From NCBI GenBank assembly GCA_003255025.1, contig QANY01011973.1, positions 178,920 through 242,919 on the forward strand: 64,000 bases of DNA, given 5' to 3'. Under the pieces are notes generated by a model. The model searched no databases. It had not been told where the DNA came from and worked only from the letters and a program-made list of their open reading frames with translations. The DNA is from Datisca glomerata. Taxonomy: Eukaryota > Streptophyta > Magnoliopsida > Cucurbitales > Datiscaceae. Positions 61,663 through 64,000 of the stretch are shown in pieces (position 1 is the stretch's first letter; each line of letters begins with the position of its first letter). The position numbers were made by a program, and so were the translations under genes.

Positions 61663-62298
61663 ATGAGACTTCTGCAAATGTACACTTGTTTTCATGGACA
61701 ATGGCAGTGAAAAAAGTCAAATATTTTGAGTAAAGTTAGTTTCTTTTTTGCATCTAAACATTAAATTTGTTGTAAATTATTACTATCAATTCTATATGGA
61801 TTTCCTTTGATAACACATGTTGTTCTGTTTATTTGTTTAACTTATTTCAACCAGATGTCCTGCTTGCAATTGCATTCCAATAGACATCGTCTCAAACATG
61901 GTGAGAAGACATGAATTTGATGAGCTTAAACATCTAATATCAATTGGAGACATACTGAAATGATTAGGAAGAAACAAAAATGAGTTACAGCTAAGAAAAG
62001 ATTGTAGCTTTGAAGAACCCAGTAGACATTATCATGGTCTCTGTTCTGCCAGTGTACTCCAGAGACATTGGGAAACAAACATTAAAGAAATTGTAGAGGG
62101 GGATCTATGTGTTTATTACCGAACTGAAGAATTACACTGTTTAGAGCCAAAACCGTTTAAAATGCCTGCTGAAGCCAAACGGTGCCGTTTCTTTCTTAAC
62201 TATCCAAAGAAAAACTGAAGAAAATGGAAATGGACTGAAGCCCCAGTACCAGGTCAGTTTGCTGTATTCCTCTAGAGAGAGAGAGAGAGAGGGAGAGA

Positions 62299-62352
<54 letters not shown>
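61663..62352. other. Intergenic region between the DUF868 gene and the last gene
   Basis: Holds the 3' UTR of the DUF868 gene and the promoter and 5' UTR of the gene at 62353. A GA microsatellite lies at its right end. No other gene seen. Confidence 0.5.
62274..62351. repeat. GA microsatellite in the 5' UTR
   Basis: A (GA)n run of about 78 bases with two ggg interruptions near its start. It ends two bases before the ATG at 62353. GA/CT repeats are common in plant 5' UTRs and can bind GAGA-binding factors. Length variation here could alter expression, but that is inference. Confidence 0.9.
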
Positions 62353-62355
<3 letters not shown>

Positions 62356-63718
62356 AAGGTGGCACCGAACGTAGTAGTCCTTTTACGAGACTCGGAGGGA
62401 TTTTCCTCAGCAATTTACGGAGCTCTCCGCCCGAACTCCTCCTCCATCCCTGCCCTGCGGTGAGTCTCTCTCCATCCGTCTGAAACCGATTAATTGTAGT
62501 TTTTTATGAACCAACTAATGGGTTACTTGCCTTTGATCTTGCTTGTGTCAGAGAAGAGTCATTTGAGCTTTCACTGAATCATTACGGCATCAAAGACCAC
62601 AAAGCCTCCGGCAGCGTCACTCACTATCTCGACGACAAGGGTCTTTTTCAAGTACTTCCGTTATTCAGCTACTTTGCAGCATTTTCGTAGTTTTCTAAGC
62701 GATTTCCTGTAAATTCTTAGGCACTTAGGTAGTGATGGTGATAACTAAGTGTGGCTATTAAAAGAATTTTCTCTTAACCAAGAATAGTGTGGTATGGTAG
62801 TTATCTTTTGTGTTATTTAGCCTAGGCCATCGGTTTTGACATAATCCAATGCCGAATCACTGTGGTGGTAAGGGGAGATTGGGTATTTTGATTTTTCTTT
62901 ATGTTGAATGCGTGAAGAAAGACTCGTTAATCTCTTATCTTCTTCATTACGGATAACAATGCCAATTTCTTTTTGACATTTTTCGATGAATAATGGGATT
63001 ATTGACATAGATTGACTGGAGAAAGCTGCAAGCTGCTTATGGATCTGGTTTCGTCCTTTCTTTGGGCTTCACTGGTTCATGCTTAGATATTAGGTTATTA
63101 GTAATCACCAACGGAAGTCTTGTCTTGTCTATTGCAAAGACAGAGATTTTGCTGTCCTTTAAAGGCTTAGCTGAAAGAGAATCCGGTACTTCTTGGTCAT
63201 TGATTTCTGAATAGGACGGATAAAAAAATGGATATCTGAATAGGACGGACCGTCCATTCAAAGAGAACAGAAAACTAATAGCTACTTCAGATGGCAGATG
63301 CTGAGTTATGCAAGGGAGTTCTCGTAATTGAGTTCTACAGTTACACTAAACCCATATCTCGCGTTAGTTCGATTCCATATGTCAAAGCTTCCGAGGCATG
63401 TTATATTGTGTGAAAAAATCGTAGCTCCTGGTATAGTAACTTTAATAGAATGTTAGTACCTTTGATATAGATCAGTCGAAGATTTGAATCCATCAATTAG
63501 ACGTCTATTTAGCCAATTGTACTAATGACTTGAGAAGTTCATACAGTGGTATTCCACTTTTGATAAGTTGAAGATAAGAAAACAAAATATCTATGAACTA
63601 TAGAATTTAGAAGGACTTTGTGATAGTGATTCCTCATTAACCATGACAGTTTTGTTCCTCTGTCCGAAGGAGAAGAGACCGACAGTGATCTTCTACAAGA
63701 TTATGTTGCCTTTGTTAG

Positions 63719-63760
<42 letters not shown>

Positions 63761-64000
63761 CATCACTCCATCTAGTCCTTATTGACCTTGCAGACTAAAT
63801 GAAATATTTCTTAAACTTCAGAATTTATTCATGAGACGATGGCTGAGTGATATTCTTTGTAATCTATTTTTCCTTTAATTTAGGTGTCAGTGTTGCTTCT
63901 GCAAAATTACGAACCTCCGATCTTGGCATGTGCTGTAAATGAAGTACTCACACAAATAGCTGGAGAAGATTCATCGTCTTTCCCAATGCCCACATTAGTG
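62353..64000 (+). CDS. Uncharacterised conserved protein, 5' part (runs off the window)
   Basis: First three exons: 62353-62459, 62552-62651 and 63884 to the window end, joined by GT-AG introns with matching phases. They give 108 residues so far. The protein starts MKVAPNVVVLLRDSEGFSSA, continues ESFELSLNHYGIKDHKASGS and VTHYLDDKGLFQ, and exon 3 begins VSVLLLQNYEPPILACAVNE. The splice joins and typical plant codon use make it a real gene. I recognise it only as a conserved plant type. A proteasome assembly chaperone (PAC1-like) relation is possible but not shown. No signal peptide or transmembrane segment is visible. Intron 2 (62652-63883) is long and carries a TA microsatellite. Confidence 0.75.
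63722..63758. repeat. TA microsatellite in intron 2 of the last gene
   Basis: About 18 TA units in the intron between exons 2 and 3. Confidence 0.9.

Noticed and set aside
61318..61666. Second frames overlapping the DUF868 gene
   Set aside because: The DUF868 frame is longer, intact and matches the family. The overlapping frames have no motifs.
62141..62483. Ser/Leu- and Arg/Glu-repeat frames on both strands
   Set aside because: They are translations of the GA microsatellite. The real exon 1 at 62353-62459 uses another frame.

Overview
The window is nuclear DNA from a flowering plant, very probably a eudicot. The evidence is multi-exon genes with GT-AG introns, a plastid-targeted ADP-glucose pyrophosphorylase small subunit, a plant subtilase, a plant DUF868 gene, AT-rich intergenic DNA and Ty1/copia elements with plant-type primer sites. 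The copia and DUF1985/MULE sequences look to me like those of rosids such as cucurbits, but the sequence alone does not fix the species.

Layout. 1-5.2 kb: a complete nine-exon ADP-glucose pyrophosphorylase small-subunit gene (minus strand, 522 aa). 5.2-22.6 kb: a Mutator-like (MULE) region holding a decayed mudrA-type transposase (minus) and a convergent DUF1985-type gene (plus). A 10.25-kb copia element split the DUF1985 gene, and the 3' LTR of that copia element carries a piece of Ty3/gypsy pol. 22.6-26 kb: small non-autonomous elements and simple repeats. 26.06-32.18 kb: a complete eleven-exon subtilase gene (minus strand, 772 aa, SBT5/AIR3-like) with a hAT-like MITE in intron 5 and another upstream. 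34.3-58.6 kb: almost only retrotransposons. Copia element A (34276-47712) contains copia element B (37065-43166). Beside it lies minus-strand copia element C (about 47.7-58.57 kb), whose gag is split by a PIF/Harbinger-like element that is itself split by a solo LTR of the B family. 58.6-60.7 kb: an inverted-repeat element and a SINE-like sequence. 60.74-61.66 kb: an intact single-exon DUF868 gene. 62.35 kb to the end: the first three exons of an uncharacterised gene that runs off the window.

The four host genes do not form a pathway. They are ordinary plant genes separated by transposon blocks. All retrotransposon and MULE reading frames are broken, so none looks able to move alone. No defence island, CRISPR array or new enzymatic system was seen. 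The most unusual structures are the LTR carrying a gypsy pol fragment, the DUF1985/mudrA unit split by that element, and the three-level nest at 52-57 kb. Exon edges were derived by hand from splice sites and reading-frame continuity. Element edges come from visual alignment.
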